This document shows positions 15,939-23,937 of a stretch of 32,797 nt of DNA, one piece after another (within the stretch, counting starts at the first letter, position 1; each line of letters begins with the position of its first letter). The position numbers were made by a program, and so were the translations under genes. Origin of the DNA: Streptosporangiaceae bacterium (GTDB taxonomy: Bacteria; Actinomycetota; Actinomycetes; Streptosporangiales; Streptosporangiaceae); assembly GCA_019245115.1 (NCBI GenBank), contig JAFARZ010000389.1, forward strand, positions 1 through 32,797, in the 5' to 3' direction. Below the pieces are notes generated by a model, which did not search any database, was not told the DNA's origin, and worked only from the letters and a program-made list of their open reading frames with translations.

Positions 15939-18380
15939 ATGAAACAGTTCCCATACGTCTCCAGACATGCCACCAGACTCGGCCACAAGGCACCTCTCCT
16001 GGCCGCTATCGTCGCCATCCTGCTCGCGGCAGGACTGGTGTCGTCCTCGCTGACCAGGACGCCGGCCGTGGCGAGCACCAGCGGCAGCACCCCGGCGTAT
16101 CTCGACTCCAGCGCTCCGGTGCAGGCGCGGGTCGCGGACCTGCTCGGCCGGATGACGCTGCCCGAGAAGATCGGCCAGATGGTCCAGATCGAGCAGTCTC
16201 AGGTCACCGACACCAGCAGCAACTGCACCAGCCAAGGCGGCTTCAACCTGCCGAATCCGGTCTGTGAGCAGAAGATCTTCGTCAACGACAACGTCGGCTC
16301 GATCCTGGCCGGCGGGTCGGACGTCCCGATCGACACCACTGGCAAGGGCGGTCCGGGGAACACCGGCGAGGACTGGGCCAACGAGTACAACACCATGCAG
16401 TCGTACGCGATCTCGCATTCCCGGCTGCATATCCCGGTGATCTTCGGCGTCGACGCGGTGCACGGCTTCGGTCACCCGTTCCAGGCGCCGTTGTTCCCGC
16501 AGTCGATCGGGATGGGCGCGACCTGGGATCCGTCGGCCGCCCAGGCCGGGGGACAGGTAACCGCCAGCGCGCTGGCCGCCACCGGCTGGAACTGGGATTT
16601 CGCCCCGGTGCAGGACATCGCCCGGGACAACCGCTGGGGTCGTTACTACGAGACCTGGTCCGAAGAGCCGGCCCTGGCCGCGGCCATGGGTGCCGCCAAT
16701 GTGGCCGGCCTGCAGACCGCGAACACCGGTAGCCCGCTCAAGGTGACCGCCACGGTCAAGCACTTCGCCGGTTACTCCGAATCAATCAATGGACACGACC
16801 GGGTCCAGGCCGAACTGCCGCTGCGTTACCTCCAGGACACGTTCCTCCCGTCCTATGCCGGGGCGATCGACGCCGGCGCTGGCACGGTCATGGTGGATTC
16901 CGGCTCGGTCAACGGCATCCCGGCCACCGCGTCGCACTACCTGCTGACCACGCTGCTGCGCGACCGGATGGGCTTCAAGGGCGTAGTGATCAGCGACTAC
17001 GGCGACGTACCCGCGCTTGCCACCACCTACCACGTGGCCGCCGACCTGGCCGGTGCCGCGGCGCTGGCCATCAACGCGGGCGTGGATGTCGCCATGCTGC
17101 CGTTCAACGCTGACCAGTGGCAGACCGCCGTCCAGCAGGACGTCGCCAACGGCAGTATCTCCTCCAACCGCATCAACCAAGCGGTGAGCCGGGTCCTCAC
17201 CCTCAAGTTCCAGCTCGGTCTGTTCGACCATCCGATGGTCGATGCGGGTAAGGCCGACGCGGCGGTCGATTCCGGCCGTGACGTCACGCTGAAGGCGGCC
17301 CAGGAGTCGATCACCCTGCTCCGTAATCAGAAGAACGTGCTGCCGCTGTCACCCAGCGCGCACATCGTCGTCACCGGGCCGAGCGCCGACTCGATGACCA
17401 ACCAGCTCGGCGGCTGGAGCGTGGCCTGGCAGGGCGTGTTCGGCTCCGGGCACGTGTGCTGCATGGGACCGCCGAACCAGATCCCGCCCGGCACTACGGT
17501 GCTCAAGGGACTGCAGGCCGGTGACCCGAACGTCACGTACGCCGCCGACCAGCAGGCCGCGGTGAACGACGCCACGTCTGCCGACGCGGTCGTCGTGGCC
17601 GTCGGCGAGAAGGCCTACGCGGAGGGGCTGGGCGACAACCCGGCGCCGGCGCTGCCTGATGACCAGAAGGCGCTGATCAGCGCGCTGGAGGCCACTGGCA
17701 AGCCGGTGATCGTCGTGGTGATCGCCGGCCGGCCGCTCGGCCTGGGCCCGGCCGAGAACGCAGCCGGCCTGCTGATGGCCTACCAGGGCAGCACCGAGGC
17801 GGGCGCCGCCGTCGCCGACGTGATCTTCGGCAAGGTGAACCCGAGCGGCAAGCTGCCGGTGACCTGGCCGTCCGATGCCGCCACCCCCGGCGGCGACTTC
17901 AACACCGGCGCCCCGTCGCCACTCGGCGACCAGCCCAAGGTGTTCGACCAGCTGCCCTACACGGGTTCCGGGCCGGGCAGCGGATACAACCCCCTCTATC
18001 CGTTCGCCTATGGCCTGTCCTACACCACGTTCGCGACCAGCGGGCTTTCCGCGACCAGCGGCGTGTCCCGCAACGGCAAGGTGACGGCCACGTTCACGGT
18101 GAAGAACACCGGCGGCAAAGCCGGCACCGACATCGTTCCGCTGTATGTGCACCAGCCGGTGAGCCTGGTCCTGGTGCCCAGCCAGCGCCTGGTCGGATTC
18201 GCCCGGGTAACGCTTGACCCCGGACAGTCCAAGACCGTGCAGGTGACGTTCCCTGTCTCCGAACTGGCGGTGACCCCGGGCGACATCGACGGGACCAGTC
18301 CGCCGCAAGTGGAAACCGGCGCGTATCAGGTGCAGATAGGCACGCCCGCCACCCTGACCGCCGACTTCACCATCCACTAA
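15939..18380 (+). CDS. Secreted glycoside hydrolase family 3 (beta-glucosidase-like)
   Basis: 813 residues. It has a basic N-terminus, a hydrophobic helix at ~20-37 and AVA-like cleavage near residue 48, so it is exported. Mature landmarks: LLGRMTLPEKIGQM at the start of the GH3 N-domain; KHFAGYSESINGHDR; and the nucleophile region GVVISDYGDV with Asp353. The GH3 C-domain follows (ITLLRNQKNVLPLS, then GEKAYAEGLGDN) and a C-terminal fibronectin-III-like domain (VTATFTVKNTGGKAGTDIVPLYV). Such enzymes remove terminal beta-glucose or xylose from oligosaccharides. The closest style is the ExoP-like exo-1,3/1,4-glucanase group. The usual SDW is SDY here. It ends at the 52-bp palindrome and may trim the product of the two glycosyltransferases upstream. 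Confidence 0.93.
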   Translation: MKQFPYVSRHATRLGHKAPLLAAIVAILLAAGLVSSSLTRTPAVASTSGSTPAYLDSSAPVQARVADLLGRMTLPEKIGQMVQIEQSQVTDTSSNCTSQGGFNLPNPVCEQKIFVNDNVGSILAGGSDVPIDTTGKGGPGNTGEDWANEYNTMQSYAISHSRLHIPVIFGVDAVHGFGHPFQAPLFPQSIGMGATWDPSAAQAGGQVTASALAATGWNWDFAPVQDIARDNRWGRYYETWSEEPALAAAMGAANVAGLQTANTGSPLKVTATVKHFAGYSESINGHDRVQAELPLRYLQDTFLPSYAGAIDAGAGTVMVDSGSVNGIPATASHYLLTTLLRDRMGFKGVVISDYGDVPALATTYHVAADLAGAAALAINAGVDVAMLPFNADQWQTAVQQDVANGSISSNRINQAVSRVLTLKFQLGLFDHPMVDAGKADAAVDSGRDVTLKAAQESITLLRNQKNVLPLSPSAHIVVTGPSADSMTNQLGGWSVAWQGVFGSGHVCCMGPPNQIPPGTTVLKGLQAGDPNVTYAADQQAAVNDATSADAVVVAVGEKAYAEGLGDNPAPALPDDQKALISALEATGKPVIVVVIAGRPLGLGPAENAAGLLMAYQGSTEAGAAVADVIFGKVNPSGKLPVTWPSDAATPGGDFNTGAPSPLGDQPKVFDQLPYTGSGPGSGYNPLYPFAYGLSYTTFATSGLSATSGVSRNGKVTATFTVKNTGGKAGTDIVPLYVHQPVSLVLVPSQRLVGFARVTLDPGQSKTVQVTFPVSELAVTPGDIDGTSPPQVETGAYQVQIGTPATLTADFTIH

Positions 18381-18389
18381 CCCTCTCCG

Positions 18390-18441
18390 CGTTTCCGCGG
18401 GAACGCTTCACGCAATTGCGTGAGACGTTCCCGCGGAAACG
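18390..18441. terminator. 52-bp two-level palindrome, bidirectional terminator
   Basis: Perfect 16-bp outer arms (18390-18405 and 18426-18441) and a perfect 16-bp inner palindrome (TCACGCAATTGCGTGA, 18408-18423) share one centre of symmetry. Only the two base pairs between them fail to match. It sits 9 bases after the GH3 stop and 13 bases from the proS stop on the other strand, as expected for a shared terminator of convergent genes. Confidence 0.85.
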
Positions 18442-18454
18442 TTGGTCGGCCCCG

Positions 18455-19894
18455 TCAGTAGGACCGGCCGAAGATGACCCGCTTGCCGTATGCGGACGGC
18501 GCGTTGCATCGGATGCAGATGCCCTCTTCGGGCTCGCCGTCGGCGGGGATGCACCGCGGCGTGGCCGAGGTCGCGGCCTTGATGTCGTCCTCGCAGTCCG
18601 TCTGGCCGCAGTGGAAGGCGATCGCCCAGCCGGTCCTGACCGCCTCCGCGAACGACTCCCACATGTCAACCGTGGCGGTGTGCGAGTCGCGGAAGTCAGT
18701 CGCCCGCCGCAGCAGCATGCTCTGGAACGAGGTCAGCTCGAACTCCAGCCGGGCCGGCGCCGAGTCGAGCGAGACCGGCGTCTTGCCGTCGCCGAGCCGC
18801 GGCGACATCAGCGCGCTGCCCGCCGCCAGGTCACGGGGGCCAAGTTCCAGCCGGATCGGGACGCCGCGCATCTCCCAGTCGTTGAACTTGAAGCCGGGCG
18901 ACAGCTGTTCCCGGGTGTCGACGTGGGTTCTTATGCCGGCCCGGCGCAGCCGCTCGGCGAGTTCGCTGGCGGGCGCCAGCACCTGCGAAGCCTGATCGCC
19001 GCGGCCGATCGGCACGATCACCACCTGGTAGGGAGCGAGCCGCGGCGGCAGCACGAGGCCCTTGTCGTCGCCATGGGTCATGATCACGCCGCCCACCATC
19101 CGCGCGCTCATTCCCCAGGAGGTCGTATGGCAGAAGCGCTGCTCGCCGCTGTCGGCCGAGTACTGGATGCCGAACGCGCGGGCGAAGTTCTCGCCCATGT
19201 AGTGCGACGTGCCCGACTGCAGCGCCCGGCCGTCGCGCATCATGCCCTCGACGGTGAAGGTGCGCTTGGCCCCGGCGAACCGCTCGCCCGGCGTCTTCTC
19301 GCCCTCTATCACCGGCATAGCGGCCACGTCCCTGGCTACACGCGCGTACATGTCCAGCGCGAGCAGCGTCTCGGCCATCGCGTCCGCCTCGTCGGCATGC
19401 GCGGTGTGGCCCTCCTGCCAGAGGAACTCGGTGGTGCGCAGCCACATCCGGGGCCGCAGTTCCCAGCGCACTACGTTGGCCCATTGGTTCAGCAGCAACG
19501 GCAGGTCCCGGTACGAGCTGATCCATTTCGCCATCATCTCGCCGATGATCGTCTCCGAGGTCGGCCGGATGATCAGCGGCTCCTCGAGTTCCTTGCCGCC
19601 GGCGTGGGTGACCACGGCCAGCTCGGGAGAGAAGCCCTCCACGTGCTCGGCCTCGCGCTGCATGTAGCTTTCCGGTATCAGCAGCGGGAAGTAGGCGTTG
19701 TCATGGCCGGTTTCCTTGATCCGCCGGTCCATGTCGGCCTGGAGAAGTTCCCAGATCCGGTAACCGTACGGTCGGATCACCATGGTGCCCCGCACCGGCC
19801 CCCGTTCGACCAGTTCGGCCTTGAAGACGACTTCGTTGTACCAGGCGGAGAAGTCCTCGCTCTGCGGGGTCACTCCGCGTTCATCGCGCGCCAC
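18455..19894 (-). CDS. proS: Prolyl-tRNA synthetase, archaeal/eukaryotic type
   Basis: 479 residues. It charges tRNA-Pro with proline in the cytosol. Class II motif 1 is around PVRGTMVIRPYGYRIWE, motif 2 is RWELRPRMWLRTTEFLWQEGH, and motif 3 is GDDKGLVLPPRLAPYQV. The anticodon-binding domain follows, then the C-terminal zinc-binding region with paired cysteines (FHCGQTDC and ICIRC) ending in FGRSY, close to the Tyr terminus typical of this class. It lacks the editing insertion of bacterial-type ProRS, and its length fits the short type. Start is GTG 19894; an in-frame GTG at 19873 is possible. It lies 9 bases downstream of the SnoaL-like gene, on the same strand. Confidence 0.95.
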   Translation of the reverse strand: MARDERGVTPQSEDFSAWYNEVVFKAELVERGPVRGTMVIRPYGYRIWELLQADMDRRIKETGHDNAYFPLLIPESYMQREAEHVEGFSPELAVVTHAGGKELEEPLIIRPTSETIIGEMMAKWISSYRDLPLLLNQWANVVRWELRPRMWLRTTEFLWQEGHTAHADEADAMAETLLALDMYARVARDVAAMPVIEGEKTPGERFAGAKRTFTVEGMMRDGRALQSGTSHYMGENFARAFGIQYSADSGEQRFCHTTSWGMSARMVGGVIMTHGDDKGLVLPPRLAPYQVVIVPIGRGDQASQVLAPASELAERLRRAGIRTHVDTREQLSPGFKFNDWEMRGVPIRLELGPRDLAAGSALMSPRLGDGKTPVSLDSAPARLEFELTSFQSMLLRRATDFRDSHTATVDMWESFAEAVRTGWAIAFHCGQTDCEDDIKAATSATPRCIPADGEPEEGICIRCNAPSAYGKRVIFGRSY

Positions 19895-19903
19895 ACGCAG
19901 AGG

Positions 19904-20347
19904 CTACGGCATATTGAGCGTGGCCATCGCGCGATCGGGTTCCCAGTGGCCCCTGATCGAGGTGATCCGTCCCTCGTCGTTGACGGTGTATACCATCACG
20001 CCTTCGACGGTCATCGTCGTGCCGCCCTCGCCGAGCCACATCGTGATGGCGGCGATGTTGGCGCAGCACGGCCCGTTGGCGAAGGAATCGCTGATCTTGA
20101 AGTGGAACCTGCTCACCGCGCCGAAATTCTGGTCCCAGAACTTCCCGATCCCGTCGTGCCCGTGGTGCCCCTTTCCCTCGGGATCCAGCAGCGAGGGACC
20201 CACCGGGTCCTCGATGACCGCGTCCGGCGCGAACAGGGCGAGCCACTCGTCCTTGCGCCGGGCGGCGACAGCGGCCATGGAGCGCCGTGAAGCGCTCCGC
20301 GCGGGGTGATCGCCGTCCGGGGCTTCCCAGCTGATCGCGCTATTCAC
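19904..20347 (-). CDS. SnoaL-like / NTF2-fold protein (ketosteroid-isomerase superfamily)
   Basis: 147 residues from GTG 20347. The fold is a single SnoaL/NTF2 domain: SMAAVAARRKDEWLALFAPDAVIEDPVG at the start (landmark, residues ~23-50), a HDGIGKFWDQNF segment, strands with ITMWLGEGGTTMTVEG, and GRITSIRGHWEPD at the end. Members include steroid delta-isomerases, polyketide cyclases and lyases and many of unknown use, so the substrate is not predicted. No ribosome site precedes the start. A short inverted repeat lies directly upstream (20348-20373), so the message may be leaderless or nearly so. It is followed by proS after 9 bases. Confidence 0.82.
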   Translation of the reverse strand: MNSAISWEAPDGDHPARSASRRSMAAVAARRKDEWLALFAPDAVIEDPVGPSLLDPEGKGHHGHDGIGKFWDQNFGAVSRFHFKISDSFANGPCCANIAAITMWLGEGGTTMTVEGVMVYTVNDEGRITSIRGHWEPDRAMATLNMP

Positions 20348-20373
20348 AACGAAAACTGTAACGTGTTCTCGTT
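20348..20373. promoter_or_regulatory. Inverted repeat upstream of the SnoaL-like gene
   Basis: AACGAAAAC and GTTCTCGTT are near-perfect inverted arms separated by 8 bases. Inside lies TGTAACGTGTTCTC (20357-20370), which matches the TnnAACnnGTTnnA pattern known for KstR-type sterol regulators except at the final base. It is immediately upstream of the GTG start. Operator function is inferred. Confidence 0.4.
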
Positions 20374-20389
20374 CTGCGTCAAGATCGCG

Positions 20390-21076
20390 TCAAGGCGAGC
20401 CGAACCCGCGGGATACCGCCTCGATCACCGGGTTCTCGGCATCGGAGAGGTACCGTTCGAGCAGCGTCCTGGCCTCGCCGAAGCGACCCGCGGACAGCAG
20501 GTCGAGCAGCGAGTGGTTCTGGGCGAGGAACCCGCCGTGAAACGCGGCCGGATCCGAGACCGCCTGGAATCCCAGCCGCAATTCCGTCATCAGCCTGGCG
20601 AAGAACTCATCCGTTCGCACCGAGCCGAGCACGGCGACAATGGCCGCGTGAAATCGCAGGTTGGCGGTGCCGACCCGCCCCCAGTCCCGGGCGGCCTCGG
20701 CCGCCTGCCCTTCCTTGACCGCGGCGTTCAGCGGCGCCGGATCCAAGGCCGCGCCGTCTTCCAGCCGGCCGATCGCGGCCGACTCGAGCAGCCTGCGCAA
20801 CGAGTAGATGTCCCGCACGTCGTCCGGGGTCAGCCACCGCACGGTCACGCCCTTGTGCGGCGAGTACGCCAGCAGGTGCTCGTTCATCAGCGTCCGGTAC
20901 GCCTCGCGCACCGTGTTCCGCGAGACGTGGAGCGCGGCGGCGATCGCCGCTTCGGGCAGCGCTGTCCCGGGCCGGAACTTGCCCTCGAAGATGTATTCAC
21001 GGATCAGCGTGGCGGCCCGCTCGGCCGCGGTTGGCACCGGCTCGAGCGAGGGCAGGTCCGGTAGATTGTTCAACAA
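20390..21076 (-). CDS. GntR family regulator, FadR/FCD subfamily
   Basis: 228 residues. A winged helix occupies about residues 16-80 (RAATLIREYIFEGKFRPGTALPE, then VSRNTVREAYRTLMNE). The C-terminal FCD domain at ~88-215 carries the helical ligand pocket (RFHAAIVAV, NHSLLDLLSAGRFGEA), with His residues that usually bind a metal. Ligands of this family are often carboxylates, but the one here is unknown. The TTG start at 21076 falls inside a perfect palindrome. GTG at 21037 would give a 215-residue protein and leave the palindrome outside the gene. It is divergent from the proA-like gene and probably controls it. Confidence 0.88.
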   Translation of the reverse strand: MLNNLPDLPSLEPVPTAAERAATLIREYIFEGKFRPGTALPEAAIAAALHVSRNTVREAYRTLMNEHLLAYSPHKGVTVRWLTPDDVRDIYSLRRLLESAAIGRLEDGAALDPAPLNAAVKEGQAAEAARDWGRVGTANLRFHAAIVAVLGSVRTDEFFARLMTELRLGFQAVSDPAAFHGGFLAQNHSLLDLLSAGRFGEARTLLERYLSDAENPVIEAVSRGFGSP

Positions 21077-21078
21077 TC
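21064..21078. promoter_or_regulatory. Palindromic GntR/FCD-type operator
   Basis: GATTGTTCAACAATC is a perfect 7-1-7 palindrome with the TTGT-N-ACAA form common to FadR/FCD regulators. A related half site (GGTTGTTGACA) follows at 21086-21096 and overlaps the proposed -35 box of the proA-like gene. Confidence 0.65.
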
Positions 21079-21090
21079 GACCGTCGGTTG

Positions 21091-21120
21091 TTGACAGTAG
21101 GACATGACCGCGAGTGTACT
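21091..21120 (+). promoter_or_regulatory. Promoter of the proA-like gene
   Basis: TTGACA at 21091-21096 and TGTACT at 21115-21120 are 18 bases apart. Transcription would begin near 21127, the GTG start of the gene, so a leaderless mRNA is predicted. The -35 box overlaps the GntR-type half site. Confidence 0.5.
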
Positions 21121-21126
21121 AGTAAT

Positions 21127-22416
21127 GTGACAGCCGCACCAGGTCCCCAGAACGCAGCCACGCGGGACGTAACCACGCAAGACGCGGGCGCAGAGGCGGT
21201 CCGCGCCGCGGCTCGCGAGGCCAACGCCGCGGCCCCGGCTCTCGCGGCCGCCAAGCCGGAGACGCTGGACGCCGTGCTCCGCACCATGGCCGCCGCCCTC
21301 ACCGAACAGGCGGAGATCGTTCTCGCGGCGAACGCCGAGGACATGCGCGCCGCCGAGGCCAGCGGGCTCCCGAAAGCCATGCGTGACCGCCTTCTGCTCG
21401 ACCCCGCCCGCCTGCACGCGATGGCGGATCAGCTCATCGCGCTCGCCGGCATCCCGCACGAACCCGCTGAGCGGCACGTCCGCGATCTCGACGGCGGCCT
21501 CACCGTCACCGAGCGCCGCCGCCCGGTCGGCGTGATCGCCGCGAACTTCGAGGCCAGGCCGAACGTCACGGTCGACATCGCCTCGCAGCTCATCAAGTCC
21601 CGCAACGCGGGCGTCCTGCGCACCGGCTCCGCGGCGCTGCGTTCGGCGGCGGCGCTGACCGACCATGTCATCGCCCCCGCCCTCGCGGAACACGGACTCG
21701 ACCCGCGCGCGATCGGCCTGATCCGCGCCCCCGGCCAGGAAGCCGCGCGCGCCCTGGTGCGTGAGCCGGCCCTCGTCCCGCTGGTGATCTTGCGCGGCAG
21801 CGGGGCGAGCACCCGCGCGCTCGCGGCGGAAGCGGCGGCGCACGGGGTGCGCACTCTCGCCCACGCCGACGGTGGCGGGGTGCTCTATATCCACCCCTCA
21901 GCGCAACGGCGGGAGGCGCTCGACCTGGTCACCGCCAGCCTCGACCGGCTCGGTGTGTGCAACCGGCTGAACCTCCTGCTGCTCGACCGGGCCATCTGGG
22001 ACGAATGGCTTCCCGAGGTGGCCAAGTTGCTGACCGGACTCGGGATCACGCCGTCGCTGCCGCCGCACGATCACCCGCTCGGTCACGAGTGGGCTCTCGA
22101 GGATGGCCGCGAGGCCACGGTCACGCTCGCCGCGGCGGACTCGCCGGCGCGGGCGGCGGCCATCGCGAACAGCGAGACCTCCGGGCTCGCCGCGGGGATC
22201 GCGGCCACCGATGCCGGCGCCGCGGCCGAGTTCCTGAACGCGTACACGGGGACTGGCGCGTTCTGGAACGCGCCGACGCGGTTGCTCGACGGGTTCAAGC
22301 TGCTGTCGGTACCGGAGACCGGCATCAATATCGACAAGGTGCCGGGCCCGCGCGGGCCGGTTACCTTCCGTGACCTTTATCTGCGCCAGTTCGTGGTGAC
22401 GCCCGCCGTTCGTTAG
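21127..22416 (+). CDS. proA: Glutamate-5-semialdehyde dehydrogenase (ProA-like), atypical
   Basis: 429 residues from GTG 21127. ProA reduces gamma-glutamyl phosphate to glutamate semialdehyde in proline synthesis, using NADPH. Family landmarks: the LAANAEDM segment, RRPVGVIAANFEARPNVTVD (residues ~136-155), the catalytic Cys278 in LGVCNRLNLLLLD and AFWNAPTRLLDGF. It is atypical: no proB partner is present, and the usual end (GPMGLxxLTTxKY) is replaced by GPVTFRDLYLRQFVV. The N-terminus up to the ProA core is also Ala-rich. A side role on another acyl phosphate cannot be excluded. Its stop lies in the left arm of the dispersed palindrome (copy B). Confidence 0.85.
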   Translation: MTAAPGPQNAATRDVTTQDAGAEAVRAAAREANAAAPALAAAKPETLDAVLRTMAAALTEQAEIVLAANAEDMRAAEASGLPKAMRDRLLLDPARLHAMADQLIALAGIPHEPAERHVRDLDGGLTVTERRRPVGVIAANFEARPNVTVDIASQLIKSRNAGVLRTGSAALRSAAALTDHVIAPALAEHGLDPRAIGLIRAPGQEAARALVREPALVPLVILRGSGASTRALAAEAAAHGVRTLAHADGGGVLYIHPSAQRREALDLVTASLDRLGVCNRLNLLLLDRAIWDEWLPEVAKLLTGLGITPSLPPHDHPLGHEWALEDGREATVTLAAADSPARAAAIANSETSGLAAGIAATDAGAAAEFLNAYTGTGAFWNAPTRLLDGFKLLSVPETGINIDKVPGPRGPVTFRDLYLRQFVVTPAVR

Positions 22417-22441
22417 ATCAGATCTTTATCACGAACGGCGG
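22403..22441. terminator. 39-bp palindrome between convergent proA and tetR (dispersed hairpin, copy B)
   Basis: Arms CCGCCGTTCGT (22403-22413) and ACGAACGGCGG (22431-22441) are identical to those at 9886-9925, with the same AGATCT centre and the flanking TGGTACA in inverted orientation. The arms encode the last residues and the stop of proA (+) and of the TetR gene (-). A bidirectional terminator is the likely role. Confidence 0.8.
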
Positions 22442-23067
22442 TGGTACATCTTCGCCGGACCTGCGTCCGTCAGGGGGTCCCAGGCGGCCATGGCGCAGGT
22501 GATGACCGCCTCCAGCTCGTCGCGGGTGGCACCGTCGCGGGCTTGGACGGACATGCCCTGGACCACGGTGGCGTAGTAGCGGGCGATGGCGTCCAGGCTG
22601 GCTGGTGAGGCGGTGAGGTCGCCGTCGGTGATGCCGCGCTCGAGCCGCGCCCTGATCTCGGTGAACTGACCGCGGCGCCCGGCGGCCAGGAATTCCCGCA
22701 CCGCGTGGTTTTCCACGGCGCCGGTGGGCGCGGCGAGGATCAGCATGCAGTGGTGCGGCGCGTCCGGGCGGGTGATCTGGTCGGCGGTGGCGCGCAGCAT
22801 CGCGCCGATCGCGGCGCGCGCGGTGGGCTGCTCGCGCAGCGCCCGCCGGGGCGGCTCGCCCGAGGTCGCGCCGTAGAACTCCATGATCTCGCGGAACAGC
22901 GCCTCCTTGCTGCCGAAGCAGGCGTACAGGCTGGCCGAGGCGATTCCCATGGCGTGGGTCAGGTCATTGAGCGAGGTTCCCTCGTAGCCTCGTTCCCAGA
23001 ACACGTCCAGCGCCTTGCGCAGGACTGTGTCGCGGTCGAAGGCGCGCGGCCTGCCGCGTGTAGCCAT
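22429..23067 (-). CDS. TetR family regulator, divergent from an SDR
   Basis: 212 residues. The N-terminus ATRGRPRAFDRDTVLRKALD with the helix-turn-helix at ~9-56 (GYEGTSLNDLTHAMGIASASLYACFGSKEALF) is the AcrR/YcdC-like style. The C-terminal domain has QITRPDAPHHCMLILAAP. It is likely to repress the divergent SDR gene and itself through paired 20-bp repeats in the gap. Its final residues (MYHRRS) are encoded by the dispersed palindrome. Confidence 0.9.
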   Translation of the reverse strand: MATRGRPRAFDRDTVLRKALDVFWERGYEGTSLNDLTHAMGIASASLYACFGSKEALFREIMEFYGATSGEPPRRALREQPTARAAIGAMLRATADQITRPDAPHHCMLILAAPTGAVENHAVREFLAAGRRGQFTEIRARLERGITDGDLTASPASLDAIARYYATVVQGMSVQARDGATRDELEAVITCAMAAWDPLTDAGPAKMYHRRS

Positions 23068-23084
23068 CCCGGTACGCTCCCAGT

Positions 23085-23159
23085 TTCTTGGCTGTTCGAT
23101 TAATTTTACCTTGACCTGGGCCGGAGCGCCATGCCATGATTCTTGGGCGTTCGATAAAT
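23085..23159. promoter_or_regulatory. Pair of 20-bp direct repeats in the tetR-SDR gap
   Basis: TTCTTGGCTGTTCGATTAAT (23085-23104) and TTCTTGGGCGTTCGATAAAT (23140-23159) match at 17 of 20 positions, 55 bases apart. One lies before each divergent gene. They are candidate binding sites of the adjacent TetR. A TTGACC at 23111-23116 with CATGAT at 23135-23140 could be the SDR promoter. Confidence 0.6.
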
Positions 23160-23198
23160 AAATATGGTCAGTTACACCGAACCACAGGAGCAGCAGGC

Positions 23199-23909
23199 AT
23201 GACCATCAAGGACAAGACGATCCTGGTGACCGGGGCCAACCGCGGGATCGGGCAGGCGCTGGCCGCCGAAGCCCTGGCCAGGGGCGCCAGGCGGGTGTAC
23301 GCCGGCACCCGCCAGCCGCTGGTTCACCCGGACGACCGGGTGACGCCCCTGAGCATGGACGTCACCAGCCCGGAGCAGGTTCAGGCGGCCGCCGGCCAGG
23401 TCGAGTCACTGGACATGCTGATCAACAACGCCGGCATCGCGCTGCCTGACGACCTGACCGACCCCGCCGTCCTCGAACGCCACCTGGCCGTCAACCTGTT
23501 CGGGACCCACGCCGTGACCCAGGCCTTCCTGCCGGCGCTGACCCGCTCCCGCGGGGCCATCGTGAACATCTTGTCGGTGAACGCTCTGGCCCCGCTGCCG
23601 TTCATAATCCCCGCCTACTCCGTGTCGAAGGCTGCCGCCTTCTCCCTGACCCAGTCGCTGCGCGCTCAGCTTGCCGGGCAGGGGATAACGGTCCACGCGG
23701 TCCTGCCCGGCCCGGTGGACACCGATATGGTCCGGGGCGTCGACATACCAAAGGCCTCACCGGAATCGGTCGCGCAGGCCATCTTCGACGCGGTCGATAA
23801 CGGGGAGGAGGAAATCTTCCCTGATCCCGCCTCGGCGCCCATGGCCGCCCTGTGGAGCGATGGCGCGGCCAAGATGCTCGAACGTCAGCTCGCCCAGGCT
23901 GCACGCTAA
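23199..23909 (+). CDS. Short-chain dehydrogenase/reductase
   Basis: 236 residues from ATG 23199 with CAGGAG upstream. Classical SDR Rossmann enzyme: cofactor motif TGANRGIG at residues 11-18, NNAG at 76-79, and active-site Ser126, Tyr140 and Lys144 (YSVSK). No acidic residue is obvious at the end of strand 2, where RQPLVHP follows, so NADPH preference is plausible. The substrate is unknown. Divergent TetR plus SDR is a common arrangement for a stress- or xenobiotic-induced reductase. The gene is followed by repeats, not by another gene. Confidence 0.92.
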   Translation: MTIKDKTILVTGANRGIGQALAAEALARGARRVYAGTRQPLVHPDDRVTPLSMDVTSPEQVQAAAGQVESLDMLINNAGIALPDDLTDPAVLERHLAVNLFGTHAVTQAFLPALTRSRGAIVNILSVNALAPLPFIIPAYSVSKAAAFSLTQSLRAQLAGQGITVHAVLPGPVDTDMVRGVDIPKASPESVAQAIFDAVDNGEEEIFPDPASAPMAALWSDGAAKMLERQLAQAAR

Positions 23910-23937
23910 CGCATGGCGCCTTCGGCGAGGTCATCGA

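Noticed and set aside
18416..20290. A 624-codon plus-strand open frame opposite proS and the SnoaL-like gene
   Set aside because: It is antisense to strongly supported genes and its translation is His/Arg/Pro-rich without any fold or motif. High GC creates such frames.
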